This document shows positions 17,877 to 26,276 of a DNA stretch of 54,717 nucleotides, piece after piece. A program made the position numbers and the translations under genes. The stretch is from Pseudomonadales bacterium (GTDB taxonomy: Bacteria > Pseudomonadota > Gammaproteobacteria > Pseudomonadales > DC-out160), in contig JAHRWA010000069.1 of NCBI GenBank assembly GCA_019090455.1, positions 1-54,717 on the forward strand, read 5' to 3'. The stretch's first letter is position 1; the number at the start of each line of letters is the position of its first letter. The notes under the pieces are model-generated. The model made no database searches. It saw only the letters and a list, made by a program, of their open reading frames with translations, and was not told the DNA's origin.

Positions 17877-19745
17877 CGCTATGGACTGACTAACCCCTTT
17901 TTTGAGGGCTAATGCTAATTCATCTTGAGCAGAAGTATTGTCTTTATTTGCTCTTAATGCCATAGCCAAGTGATAGTTAGCGACACCATTATCGGTAATC
18001 GTCTTTGCGGCTTTAGTCAGTAGGCTGATAGCTTTTTGTGTTTTTCCTGACCTTGTTAAGGCTCTACCGTACAGAACCTGAATGTAGGGATCGTTGGCTG
18101 CGAGCGAATAGGCTTTTTCAGCCAGCTGTTCCGCAAGTTTAAGTTCAGTTTCACTATCAAGGAGAAGTGAGGCGAGATTATCTAATGCAGGTAGATAGGT
18201 CGGGTAGAGTTCTATTGTCTTTTTGTATTGCGTTATTGCGACTAATTTCTGACCGCTAGTCTCGTAGTTTATTGCGAGCTCTAACATCAAGCGAGCATTT
18301 TTAGGGTTAGCCTTTAAACCCTCTACTAGAATTTTTTGAGCTGCATCATTGACGCTATTCTGTTTGGCCGAAACAGCTGCAAGATTTATCCATCCCTTAA
18401 TTTCGTTCGGATTACGTTTAATTGCTTCGGTAAAGTGGGTCTTTGCTAGACTTAAATTACCTTTTGTATGGGCAAGGTGCCCTGAAAGAAGGTAGGCTTG
18501 AATGAACTTTGGGTGTCTTGCAATTAGCTTTTCTAGATTTGTCTTAGCTTCTTTTTTACGTCCAGTCGTAAATTGTAACTCGGCTAGTTGATAGTGAATC
18601 ATTGCGTGCTTGGGGAATTGTTTTTGGTAACGGGATAAAATATCTAACGCTTTCGTATTTAAGTTCTGCTGAACTAGGCTCGCTGTGAGATCATGTAAAA
18701 CATCATTCAAATTCTCAACTTGCTTAGCTTTTGCAAAGTTCTTTGAAATTAATTCAAGTTCTTTGCTTGCTAGTGATATCTCCCCATTGCGAGCGTAAAT
18801 TCTTGCTAGCTTAAAACGAATCAGTGATGACTTCGCGGGATACTGCTTTAACAGTTTCTGTGCTAATGAATTTGCGTTACTTGAGCCATCTCGCATTCCA
18901 GTCAGCTGCAATTCGATGATTTCGAGTGCTGCAGTGTCAGTGCTTTTTTGTGTTTTTAGGTGGGCGACTAAAGGTGATGCCTCGTTGACCAGCCCAAGTT
19001 CCAAGTAAGCATTGATCAGCAACACTGCAGCTGGAATCCCTATGGTTTCATCGGTCATTATTTCTTTAGTGAATGGCTGTAATAAGGCGGCACTCTTTTC
19101 ATAATCTCTACCAAGGTCATACATTTCGGCAAGTGCTAAATGATTGTCGCTTAGCGTTTTGCTTTCTTTTTCGTAAAGAGTAATTAGGCGCTCCAAATAA
19201 TGCTGCGCTTTATTAATGTCAGATTTTGTTTGTGCGATCCAAGCCAAATATCGTAGGGCCAAAAAACTATTTGGTTTTTTTTGAAGAGCTGTTAATAAAA
19301 TACGTTCGGCTTTTTGTTTATCTCCTTGACGAAGCCTGACAACCCCTAGTTTGGCCATAATTGACGGATCAATTTTTTGTCGCAATGAAGCCTCAAAAGC
19401 GACCTGAGATTCCTTTAAGCGCCCTTCCCATAGGTAGATAGTTCCGGCAACATCTAAGGTCTGAGCGTCGGTGGGATTCGCCATTAGCATCTCAATAAGT
19501 AGAGACTTGGCTCGTTTTTTCTTGTTTTTTTGGTAAAGAGAAATTACTTGCTCGAGCTCATCGTTTAGGCCTGTTGTCGAAAATAAACTATCTAACGCTG
19601 ATAGTGATGACGTGGGTTTTTTATTAGGTTCGGCATTAATTAAAAAACCAAACGCGCCAGGCGATAGCAGTGTTAATAACATGCTTAAAAGGATAGGTTT
19701 AACTCGTGCTTTTTCACTTAAACTCATTTTGTGAATCCCATTCAT
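17853..19745 (-). CDS. Secreted TPR-repeat protein
   Basis: This 630-residue protein has an N-terminal hydrophobic signal (about residues 15-35), then at least ten tetratricopeptide repeats filling the chain, for example LDVAGTIYLWEGRLKESQVA, LALRYLAWIAQTKSDINKAQ, YLLSGHLAHTKGNLSLAKTH and LPALDNLASLLLDSETELKL. TPR arrays are helical scaffolds for protein-protein contact; in this form (like PilF/PEP-CTERM-system TPR proteins) they act in the periplasm or at the outer membrane. The stop of the small upstream gene is four bases before this ATG, so translation is probably coupled. An alternative ATG lies at 19727. Partners are unknown. Confidence 0.85.
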   Translation of the reverse strand: MNGIHKMSLSEKARVKPILLSMLLTLLSPGAFGFLINAEPNKKPTSSLSALDSLFSTTGLNDELEQVISLYQKNKKKRAKSLLIEMLMANPTDAQTLDVAGTIYLWEGRLKESQVAFEASLRQKIDPSIMAKLGVVRLRQGDKQKAERILLTALQKKPNSFLALRYLAWIAQTKSDINKAQHYLERLITLYEKESKTLSDNHLALAEMYDLGRDYEKSAALLQPFTKEIMTDETIGIPAAVLLINAYLELGLVNEASPLVAHLKTQKSTDTAALEIIELQLTGMRDGSSNANSLAQKLLKQYPAKSSLIRFKLARIYARNGEISLASKELELISKNFAKAKQVENLNDVLHDLTASLVQQNLNTKALDILSRYQKQFPKHAMIHYQLAELQFTTGRKKEAKTNLEKLIARHPKFIQAYLLSGHLAHTKGNLSLAKTHFTEAIKRNPNEIKGWINLAAVSAKQNSVNDAAQKILVEGLKANPKNARLMLELAINYETSGQKLVAITQYKKTIELYPTYLPALDNLASLLLDSETELKLAEQLAEKAYSLAANDPYIQVLYGRALTRSGKTQKAISLLTKAAKTITDNGVANYHLAMALRANKDNTSAQDELALALKKGVSQSIAKKIEEMN

Positions 19746-19749
19746 TTTT

Positions 19750-20142
19750 TCAATTTGTTGGATTAGAATCTTTGAAATAATAATTAACGGTAACTGCTTT
19801 ATTTTCGATATTAACCCACATCATACAGTAAGTAATGCTGGCTGTTGGCTTGTAGGAAGCGTGACTATTTTTAGTGACTCCATATTCTTTAACCGGATAG
19901 ATCGTTTTACCGTTTTGGTGGTAATGAATATTAAAATTGATTGGCGAAGACGCATTGAAATCATAGTGTAGATTACTGGTGGTAAGTAAATTTAGGCATT
20001 CTTCATGTGATTTTTTGGGGGGTACTTCTATTTCAATTAACTCGTCGAACGCATAACTAAATTGAATTGTTAGCATAGCTGTCGCCAGTATCATCGGCTT
20101 TAATAGTGACTTGTATTCAAAAAGAGGGAGAAGGCATTTCAT
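19750..20142 (-). CDS. Small secreted protein of unknown function
   Basis: This 130-residue protein has an N-terminal signal (hydrophobic residues about 16-31, ending SYA) and a mature part of about 98 residues that is beta-rich: FNIHYHQNGKTIYPVKEYGV and ITYCMMWVNIENKAVTVNYYF. The pattern recalls GOLD/p24-like beta domains in which a strand-turn-CLMW motif recurs, but this is from memory and weak. Two cysteines may pair. It is the first gene of a two-gene operon with the TPR protein and could be its ligand or partner in the periplasm. Confidence 0.72.
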   Translation of the reverse strand: MKCLLPLFEYKSLLKPMILATAMLTIQFSYAFDELIEIEVPPKKSHEECLNLLTTSNLHYDFNASSPINFNIHYHQNGKTIYPVKEYGVTKNSHASYKPTASITYCMMWVNIENKAVTVNYYFKDSNPTN

Positions 20143-20455
20143 TGTTTATTCCATCACTTTCAATAAAACCATTTACAAAGCTACTGCGCAGCTATCAGCG
20201 CCATTGTATACTGTAGGTGCTAGTGTCCGCATTAAATGTTGCCAAAAAACCTATAACGATAGCAAGGTCGGCAGGCAATCTATACCCCTCCTCCCCTTCT
20301 TTTACTTCATTTTCTTTGTATGTCTACCTTTGTATAGTAGACATTTATATATTGGGGTTTTATCCTGAGATCTAGGCAGTTTAAAGTGACAAATGAACCA
20401 GATCAAAGAGTAATAATGCAGCTCCACTTTCAAATCACTCTCTTAAAGGCAAATT
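20143..20455. other. Divergent intergenic region
   Basis: This 313-bp stretch separates the leftward secreted-protein gene from the rightward hydrolase gene. It must hold promoters for both. I see no clear hairpin, repeat or RNA motif, and no convincing reading frame. Confidence 0.5.
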
Positions 20456-21427
20456 ATGACTTCTTTAACCGCTAGAGTACTAAAAACTGTACTCAAATCT
20501 CAAATGAAAAAAGAGTTACCTTCCGCTGATGCATTCGTGACGCACTTGCGAAGGATTATGAATTTCCCCTTATCTTTCCCACTAACTTCCGGTGTCACTA
20601 TGAGACCCGATACCGTTGCCGGTGTACCGGGTGAATGGCTGGAGGTCGAGAACCCAGTAATGACAATCGTTTTTTATCACGGTGGCGCCTTCATTGGGGG
20701 ACGTTTAGCCACTTATCACTCCTTTTGTGGGCAATGGGCTAAGCGTCTTAATGCTCGAATATTCCTTGCGGATTATCGTTTAGCCCCTGAACATCCCTAT
20801 CCCGCGGCTGTTAACGATTGTTATGAGGTGTATAAAGACATACAACAAAATTTTTCTCATCAGCCTCTCGTGATGGCAGGGGATTCTGCAGGGGGTAATT
20901 TAACGTTGGTAACATTACTGCGTGCAAAAGAAGATGGGATAGCAATGCCAAATTGCGCTCTAACTCTGTCTCCCGGTAGTGATTTAACAGATGACGTTTA
21001 TTCGCGTCAGGCTAATGCAGAATCAGATGCGATGTTTGACTCTAGTGTGTTTTCTCTCTTAATTGGTATTTACTGTCCCGATGAGGATCGCACTAATCCC
21101 TATATATCACCGGCATTTGGTGATTTCTCGGGATTTCCCCCGCTTTGCGTGAGCGTGAGCGATGAGGAAGCTTTACGAGACGATGCTCTCAAGGTTGTTC
21201 GCAACGCCAAAATTGCAAATGTACCGGTGCAATTAATTTCAAGGGATGATATGCCGCATGACTGGCCTATCCTGTATCCGATGTTACCGGAAGCCAGGCA
21301 GGATATGCCGCTATTTATAGAGTTTATAAAAGAGCATACGGTATCCGCACTCTTAAATAAAAATGTGGCTATGAGGTTAAAAAAGTCTGGAAAAGGAGTT
21401 TCACTGGACGAGTTGACTACAGTTTAG
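20456..21427 (+). CDS. Alpha/beta hydrolase, HSL-type esterase
   Basis: This 323-residue protein has HGGAFIGG (oxyanion hole), GDSAGGN (serine elbow), SDEEALRDDA (acid) and MPHDWPI (histidine), the full set for a hormone-sensitive-lipase-like esterase. It also has the FLADYRLAPEHPYPAA segment common in steryl-acetyl or arylacetyl hydrolases. It probably cleaves an ester in the cytoplasm. A strong terminator separates it from the converging Baeyer-Villiger monooxygenase gene. An esterase beside such a monooxygenase often cleaves the ester or lactone that the oxygenase makes; that pairing is inference here. Confidence 0.9.
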   Translation: MTSLTARVLKTVLKSQMKKELPSADAFVTHLRRIMNFPLSFPLTSGVTMRPDTVAGVPGEWLEVENPVMTIVFYHGGAFIGGRLATYHSFCGQWAKRLNARIFLADYRLAPEHPYPAAVNDCYEVYKDIQQNFSHQPLVMAGDSAGGNLTLVTLLRAKEDGIAMPNCALTLSPGSDLTDDVYSRQANAESDAMFDSSVFSLLIGIYCPDEDRTNPYISPAFGDFSGFPPLCVSVSDEEALRDDALKVVRNAKIANVPVQLISRDDMPHDWPILYPMLPEARQDMPLFIEFIKEHTVSALLNKNVAMRLKKSGKGVSLDELTTV

Positions 21428-21490
21428 TCACGCTGAGTTGGTACAGTCATACAGAAATGAAATAGGTTTATAATCGAAAACTAAGGAGAA

Positions 21491-21526
21491 AAAAGGCCCG
21501 AAGTATGCCTAACATCGGGCCTTTTT
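21491..21526. terminator. Bidirectional intrinsic terminator
   Basis: AAAAGGCCCGA (21491-21501) pairs with TCGGGCCTTTT (21515-21525), giving a GC-rich core with A-run and T-run on opposite sides. It serves both the esterase gene on the left and the converging monooxygenase gene on the right. Confidence 0.9.
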
Positions 21527-21569
21527 ATTGGACATTAATCTAGCGAACCTGCTAGCTTATTCGCTGTTG

Positions 21570-23129
21570 CTAGGCCATAACCTTAGCTTTCGTATACGAG
21601 TAGTTATTTAAGGAAAAGGTTCTGCTTCTCCATGCTGCTTCCCAGGTAGTGGAAGGTCGCAACATTGGCGCATCGCCATGAACATCAAAATAATAACTAT
21701 TGGCTGTGCCACAATTATGATTCATAAATATGGTATTTGCCTGTCGCTTATGAATTTCTTCAAAGTACTCTTGATGGACTTCAGGCTTCACTTCGACACA
21801 CGTAGCGTTACGCTTTTTAGCTTCTTTAATACATCGAACAGCATGAAGTGAATTACATTCAACAGTTTTAAAGTAGGACGTTCCAAGCAGAGAATATGGG
21901 CCAAGGATGGTGTAGAAATTCGGGTATTTAGGTACAGTACAACCCAGATAAGACTGATGGCGTTCCTGTTCCCAAAACTCACCGATATCCTGACCATTAG
22001 TACCGATAACTTCATATGAAGGCAGATTACCTTTCTCAAAGACACGATAACCAGTAGCTAGTATAAGTATGTCAATGGGATGTAGCTCGCCGTCTTTAGT
22101 TCGAATGCCGTCTTTTTCGATGCAATCGATTGGAGTAGTAATCAAGTCAACATAGTCTCGACCATAGGTCTCAAAATATTCATTTGAAAAAGTGGGTCGT
22201 TTACAACCAAAACCATATTTTGGTTCTAACTTATCCCATAAGTCCTGTCTATTAGGCAATTGCTTTTGCATATTCTGAACACCTTGCTTTTCAGCAGATT
22301 GTGCTATCCAAGGTGCTTGCTTGTAGTACAGGAACGAAATAACCATAACAGCTTCACTAAATAAATCGGTGACAACTCTCAAACCACTTAATAATAACGG
22401 CACATTACGTAATGCACTCTTTAACCATGCAGGAACATCAGTATCCGGTTTGCTTAAAACCCAAATTGGAGTTCTCTGATAGACATCTAGATGAGCAACT
22501 TCTTTTGCCAATTCTGGAACCATTTGCACGGCTGTAGCACCAGTACCAATAACGCCAACTCTCTTACCTTTCATATCAATATTGTGATCCCATCGTCCGG
22601 TGTGTAACTTCTCACCTTCAAATGTATCCAAACCCTTAATGTCTGGATCTTTTGGTGAAATCAATCCACCAGTTGCAGATACAATATGACGAGCGGTCAT
22701 GATTTCACCTTCGTCTAAGGTGATTTTCCAAACGTGATTCACTGAGTCAAATTCTGCTCGAGACACGCTGGTATTAAAACGCATGTAAGGATACAAACCA
22801 TACTTAGCTCCAACTCGCTTTGTATAATTATGTAAATCCTTACCAGGGGCAAAGAAACGGCTCCAGTTCGGGCTTTGCTCAAATGAGAATGAATAGGTGA
22901 ATGAGCTAATATCTACCGCTATACCAGGATATTGATTGTCTCTCCAGGTACCGCCTACGCCACTAGCCCTTTCCAATATAATAAAAGAGTCCATTTTCTC
23001 GGCTAACAATCTAATCGCTGTCCCCATTCCGGAAATGCCAGCGCCGATTATGACAACCTCATAATCAGGTTTTCCACTTTGATGCTCGTTTGAAGTTTGA
23101 TTGATAGACTTGGTATACGATACTGTCAT
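21570..23129 (-). CDS. Baeyer-Villiger/flavin-containing monooxygenase
   Basis: This 519-residue flavoenzyme has the FAD-binding GAGISGMG (29-36), the type I Baeyer-Villiger fingerprint F-x-G-x-x-x-H-x-x-x-W-D at 170-181, and the NADPH-binding GTGATAVQ (195-202), with the ATGYR segment near the C-terminus. Using NADPH and O2 it should insert oxygen next to a ketone, giving an ester or lactone. It stands alone, converging with an esterase gene across a shared terminator. The region upstream (23130-23883) must hold its promoter. The ketone substrate is unknown; cyclic or long-chain ketones are typical. Confidence 0.93.
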   Translation of the reverse strand: MTVSYTKSINQTSNEHQSGKPDYEVVIIGAGISGMGTAIRLLAEKMDSFIILERASGVGGTWRDNQYPGIAVDISSFTYSFSFEQSPNWSRFFAPGKDLHNYTKRVGAKYGLYPYMRFNTSVSRAEFDSVNHVWKITLDEGEIMTARHIVSATGGLISPKDPDIKGLDTFEGEKLHTGRWDHNIDMKGKRVGVIGTGATAVQMVPELAKEVAHLDVYQRTPIWVLSKPDTDVPAWLKSALRNVPLLLSGLRVVTDLFSEAVMVISFLYYKQAPWIAQSAEKQGVQNMQKQLPNRQDLWDKLEPKYGFGCKRPTFSNEYFETYGRDYVDLITTPIDCIEKDGIRTKDGELHPIDILILATGYRVFEKGNLPSYEVIGTNGQDIGEFWEQERHQSYLGCTVPKYPNFYTILGPYSLLGTSYFKTVECNSLHAVRCIKEAKKRNATCVEVKPEVHQEYFEEIHKRQANTIFMNHNCGTANSYYFDVHGDAPMLRPSTTWEAAWRSRTFSLNNYSYTKAKVMA

Positions 23130-23883
23130 ATCTTGCTCCCTATTAAATGATTTACTTGCTAGAGTTTATTAAACGTTCTACTTTCGCAGATATTAGATAA
23201 AAAAACACATCGATTACTTCAGCGACCAATACGGTTTTTCATCATGCTTTTTCATTAATTTGATTCGGTTAATGACTACTTTCTTGATTCGTGTCAGCTA
23301 AATTCTTTCACAACTGGCTATAATGCACTGCTTATATAGCCAAAAGTTCATTGAAATTGGCTCATTAAATCAATGATGCCCGAAGTTAGTCCTCCCTGGC
23401 TTGTACAGAGCATACACCTTATCTCCTGAAGTGAATAAAAACTCAGGAAAAAAGTGGAATTAATTGCATAATAGTACGTCATTCGACCAATTAAACTCAG
23501 TGTAATCTGAAATACTCTATAAAACTTCTTCAAACTTCGGCGAAATTATAGTGCTACAGCCTGCTGTGAGTTCAATTCACTATACTTATACATCCAATTA
23601 CTAGACATGTGTATAGTAATTGGGTTTTTTCTGCTTATAGGTTACTCATTATTGTTTGGTATAAAGAGCAACGTCGTCCTTAGCCTCACTAAGATGCACT
23701 GTAAAATTTCTAAATTAAAACTCGCCATGAATCTATAACTTTGATGGATAATCCTAATCGAATTAACCTATCACCTGCATCCGGTACTAATTCTCCCCGA
23801 CTCCACTTATTCAATACTATTTTAAATCTAATAACTTCAGGGTATTCTTATCTCATTCAAATTATTCAAGGTTATCATCGCTT
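23130..23883. other. Long intergenic region with an orphan terminator
   Basis: This 754-bp region carries no convincing gene. It holds the promoter of the leftward monooxygenase, that of the rightward meaB cluster, and a strong rightward intrinsic terminator at 23594-23630 with no protein gene in front of it. A TATAAT hexamer occurs at 23319-23324 on the plus strand. A short RNA from about 23330 to 23630 would explain the terminator. Confidence 0.5.
23594..23630 (+). terminator. Orphan intrinsic terminator, possible sRNA 3' end
   Basis: CCAATTACTA (23594-23603) and TAGTAATTGG (23614-23623) form a perfect 10-bp stem with a 10-base loop, followed by G and six Ts (23625-23630). It works only on the plus strand, where the nearest upstream protein gene ends more than 2 kb away behind another terminator. 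This suggests it ends a non-coding RNA. Confidence 0.75.
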
Positions 23884-24882
23884 GTGGAACTCATTGATAA
23901 GATGCGTAGTGGAAATGAAGCGGCGCTTGCCCGTTTAATTTCATTAGCAGAGAGAAACGACTCAAAAAACCCTGAAGTTATGCAGGCAATTCAACCATTG
24001 CTAGGCAATGCATTTACCATTGGAATTACCGGGCCTCCGGGGGCAGGAAAAAGTAGCCTAACCAATCGGCTTACTCAGCTACTTCGAGAGCAAGGGTTCA
24101 CTGTGGGTATTATTGCAATCGATCCATCTAGCCCATTTAGTGGCGGTGCTGTACTCGGTGATAGAGTAAGAATGGAGGAGCATTATCTTGATCCCGGCGT
24201 CTATATTCGTAGCATGGCATCTCGTGGTAGCCATGGTGGCTTAGCCCGTGCAACAAAGGATGCTATTAAAATTCTTGATGCTGCGGGTAAGGATTTTATC
24301 CTGGTTGAAACGGTGGGAGTTGGTCAAACTGAATTGGATGTTATGCAAACGGTAGATACTGTTTGTGTAGTTCTCGTACCAGAAGGGGGGGATGCCATTC
24401 AAATGTTAAAAGCGGGCTTAATGGAAATCGCAGATCTCTTCGCAGTGAACAAATCCGATAGAGACGGTGCACCACAAGTTGTATCGGCTTTAAAAAGTAT
24501 TCTCCATTTAAAATATTCAACTAGCGGGCAATTTAGTCAGCGAAAAAATGCAGGACAAGAAATTTGGGAGGTTCCTGTTTGTCCTACTCAGGGAATATCA
24601 GGAGAGGGTGTTTTGAATCTACTAGAAACCATAAGACAACATCAAACATTCATTAAACAAAGTGGTGAACTAGATCGGCGTAGAAAAGAACGACGTAAAG
24701 AGGATCTGTTGAGCCAGCTACAACATTCAATGAGAGAAACACTAGAAGTCGCCTGTGTACAGAGTGATGAAATTAGGACCCTTATGAATAAAGTAGAAAA
24801 TGGAACAGAGGCAAGTCATGGCGTTATTCATAAATTATTGCCCCTCACTTTAAATTTTATGTTGAAACGAACAATCAAATAA
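23884..24882 (+). CDS. meaB: MeaB-type GTPase, chaperone of a B12-dependent mutase
   Basis: This 332-residue G3E-family GTPase has Walker A GITGPPGAGKSS (47-58), switch residues, the IAIDPSSPFSGGAVLGDR block, VETVGVGQ and the base-recognition NKSD. MeaB loads and protects adenosylcobalamin on acyl-CoA mutases. The start is GTG; the following ELIDKMRSGNEAALAR aligns with the family's N-terminus and a weak AAGG lies about 12 bases upstream. It is the first gene of the mutase cluster, so it should service the mutase encoded downstream. Confidence 0.93.
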   Translation: MELIDKMRSGNEAALARLISLAERNDSKNPEVMQAIQPLLGNAFTIGITGPPGAGKSSLTNRLTQLLREQGFTVGIIAIDPSSPFSGGAVLGDRVRMEEHYLDPGVYIRSMASRGSHGGLARATKDAIKILDAAGKDFILVETVGVGQTELDVMQTVDTVCVVLVPEGGDAIQMLKAGLMEIADLFAVNKSDRDGAPQVVSALKSILHLKYSTSGQFSQRKNAGQEIWEVPVCPTQGISGEGVLNLLETIRQHQTFIKQSGELDRRRKERRKEDLLSQLQHSMRETLEVACVQSDEIRTLMNKVENGTEASHGVIHKLLPLTLNFMLKRTIK

Positions 24883-24922
24883 ACAAGGTAGTACATTTCC
24901 AATAAATAAAATAAAGCATTGT

Positions 24923-24938
24923 TAACGTAATAACGTTA
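24923..24938. repeat. Short inverted repeat upstream of the mutase small subunit
   Basis: TAACGT (24923-24928) and ACGTTA (24933-24938) surround AATA in the 85-bp gap between meaB and the small subunit gene. It could be a regulator site or chance in AT-rich DNA. Confidence 0.35.
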
Positions 24939-24967
24939 TCTGACATATAGGGAAGTCGGTAAATAAA

Positions 24968-25360
24968 ATGACTCATCAAATAAGAATATTGGTCGCTAAA
25001 CCGGGCCTCGATGGACATGACAAGGGCGCTAAGGTGTTAGTTAATGTTTTGAGAGATGCGGGTATGGAGGTGATATATACCGGGCTGCATCAAACAGCGC
25101 AAATGGTGACTCGAGCGGCGGTGCAAGAAGACGTTGACATTGTAGGATTGAGTTATCTTTCTGGGGCGCATGTTGGTTTAACGAAAGAAATTATTGAGGC
25201 GTTAAACGAAGCAGATGCGACACATATGAAGGTCATCGTTGGTGGTAACATTCCTAAACGAGACTATGAAACTCTTGAGGAAATGGGAGTTTCTGCCATT
25301 TTTGCAGGAGGTTCCCCCTACGAAGAAATCATCTCCAGCATCAATAATCTAATGAATTAA
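24968..25360 (+). CDS. B12-binding small subunit of an acyl-CoA mutase
   Basis: This 130-residue protein is a stand-alone cobalamin-binding domain. It has AKPGLDGHDKGAKV, in which His17 is the lower cobalt ligand (D-x-H-x-x-G), then GLSYLSGAHVGL and the nucleotide-tail pocket VGGNIPKRDYETL with FAGGSPYEE near the end, where other members usually read F-G-P-G-T. Separate small subunits of this size occur in isobutyryl-CoA, 2-hydroxyisobutyryl-CoA and archaeal-type methylmalonyl-CoA mutases. It should assemble with the large subunit encoded about 0.9 kb downstream. Confidence 0.92.
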   Translation: MTHQIRILVAKPGLDGHDKGAKVLVNVLRDAGMEVIYTGLHQTAQMVTRAAVQEDVDIVGLSYLSGAHVGLTKEIIEALNEADATHMKVIVGGNIPKRDYETLEEMGVSAIFAGGSPYEEIISSINNLMN

Positions 25361-25390
25361 CGAGTCGAACGAAAAAAGGAATTATCTCCG

Positions 25391-26167
25391 TTGAATACGC
25401 AAAAAGAATTGCTCATTGATATTGAGAATAGTATTGCAACCTTAACCATCAATCGGCCCGAGAAAAAAAACTCCCTATCGCTCAATATTCTAGAATCTTT
25501 AGGCACATTTTTTAAAGACCCACCAATAGAGGTCCGAGTTGTTATCATTCGGGGCGTGGGTGACGAAGCATTTTCTTCCGGGTTTGATATCAGTACGATT
25601 GGTGATAGCACACCGGGAGCAGAAAGTGATTTTATAGAAAAAGCTTATGCTTGTATCCGCAACAGCACACTTCCTACCATTGCCTATTTGAATGGTTATG
25701 CCATCGGTGCGGCATGCGATTTAATTACTAACTGTGATATTCGAATTGCTAACCCTAAGGGCAAGTTTGGTATTCCGCCTGTCAAGTTAGGCGTTATCTA
25801 TAGTTATGAGGGATTGGGCCGTTTTATCAGTTTGGTGGGAATGGCAAATACAAAAGAAATGTTTTTAACTGGGCGTATTTACCCTGCAGAGAAAGCCTAT
25901 GAAATGGGTCTGATAAACCACATTATTGAAACAGATAAACAAGAAGAAGAAGTTTATAAGATGGCGAGAGAAATAGTCAATAGTGCCCCGCTATCGGTAC
26001 AAGCGATTAAGCGAATGCTGGTGATGCACAGCAAACTTGACCCCGATACAGCAGAACAAAAACAAGAAATAACCGAGATTCGACAGAAAATATTTACTAG
26101 TGATGACTTTTATGAAGGCAAAGCCGCATTTCTAGAAAAAAGAAAACCGCAGTTTAAAGGGAAGTAG
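25391..26167 (+). CDS. Enoyl-CoA hydratase/isomerase family protein in the mutase cluster
   Basis: This 258-residue crotonase-fold protein has FSSGFDIS and GYAIGAACDLITNCDIR for the oxyanion hole. As in the paralogue at 11376, the usual glutamates are missing: GAACDLI has aspartate where C-E-L is expected, and KLGVIYSYEG replaces the P-E segment. The start is TTG, with AAAAAGGA ahead of it. It is inserted between the two subunit genes of the mutase, so it likely acts on the mutase substrate or product. Decarboxylase, hydrolase and hydratase all remain possible; methylmalonyl-CoA decarboxylase is a crotonase of this kind but cannot be claimed here. Confidence 0.85.
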   Translation: MNTQKELLIDIENSIATLTINRPEKKNSLSLNILESLGTFFKDPPIEVRVVIIRGVGDEAFSSGFDISTIGDSTPGAESDFIEKAYACIRNSTLPTIAYLNGYAIGAACDLITNCDIRIANPKGKFGIPPVKLGVIYSYEGLGRFISLVGMANTKEMFLTGRIYPAEKAYEMGLINHIIETDKQEEEVYKMAREIVNSAPLSVQAIKRMLVMHSKLDPDTAEQKQEITEIRQKIFTSDDFYEGKAAFLEKRKPQFKGK

Positions 26168-26276
26168 ATATTCACAAAATATAAATCTTAATTAATCGAG
26201 TCACTATGAAAACAACTTGATTTTAAAACCAGTGACCCGCACACGTAAATACGTACACTCAGATGAGGATAGTATT

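Noticed and set aside
23348..23533. 61-residue leftward frame in the long gap before meaB
   Set aside because: Starts at TTG without a ribosome site and shows no family pattern; the gap is better explained as regulatory or as a small RNA locus.
23741..23938. 65-residue rightward frame just before meaB
   Set aside because: Overlaps the supported meaB reading in another frame and has no recognisable protein features.
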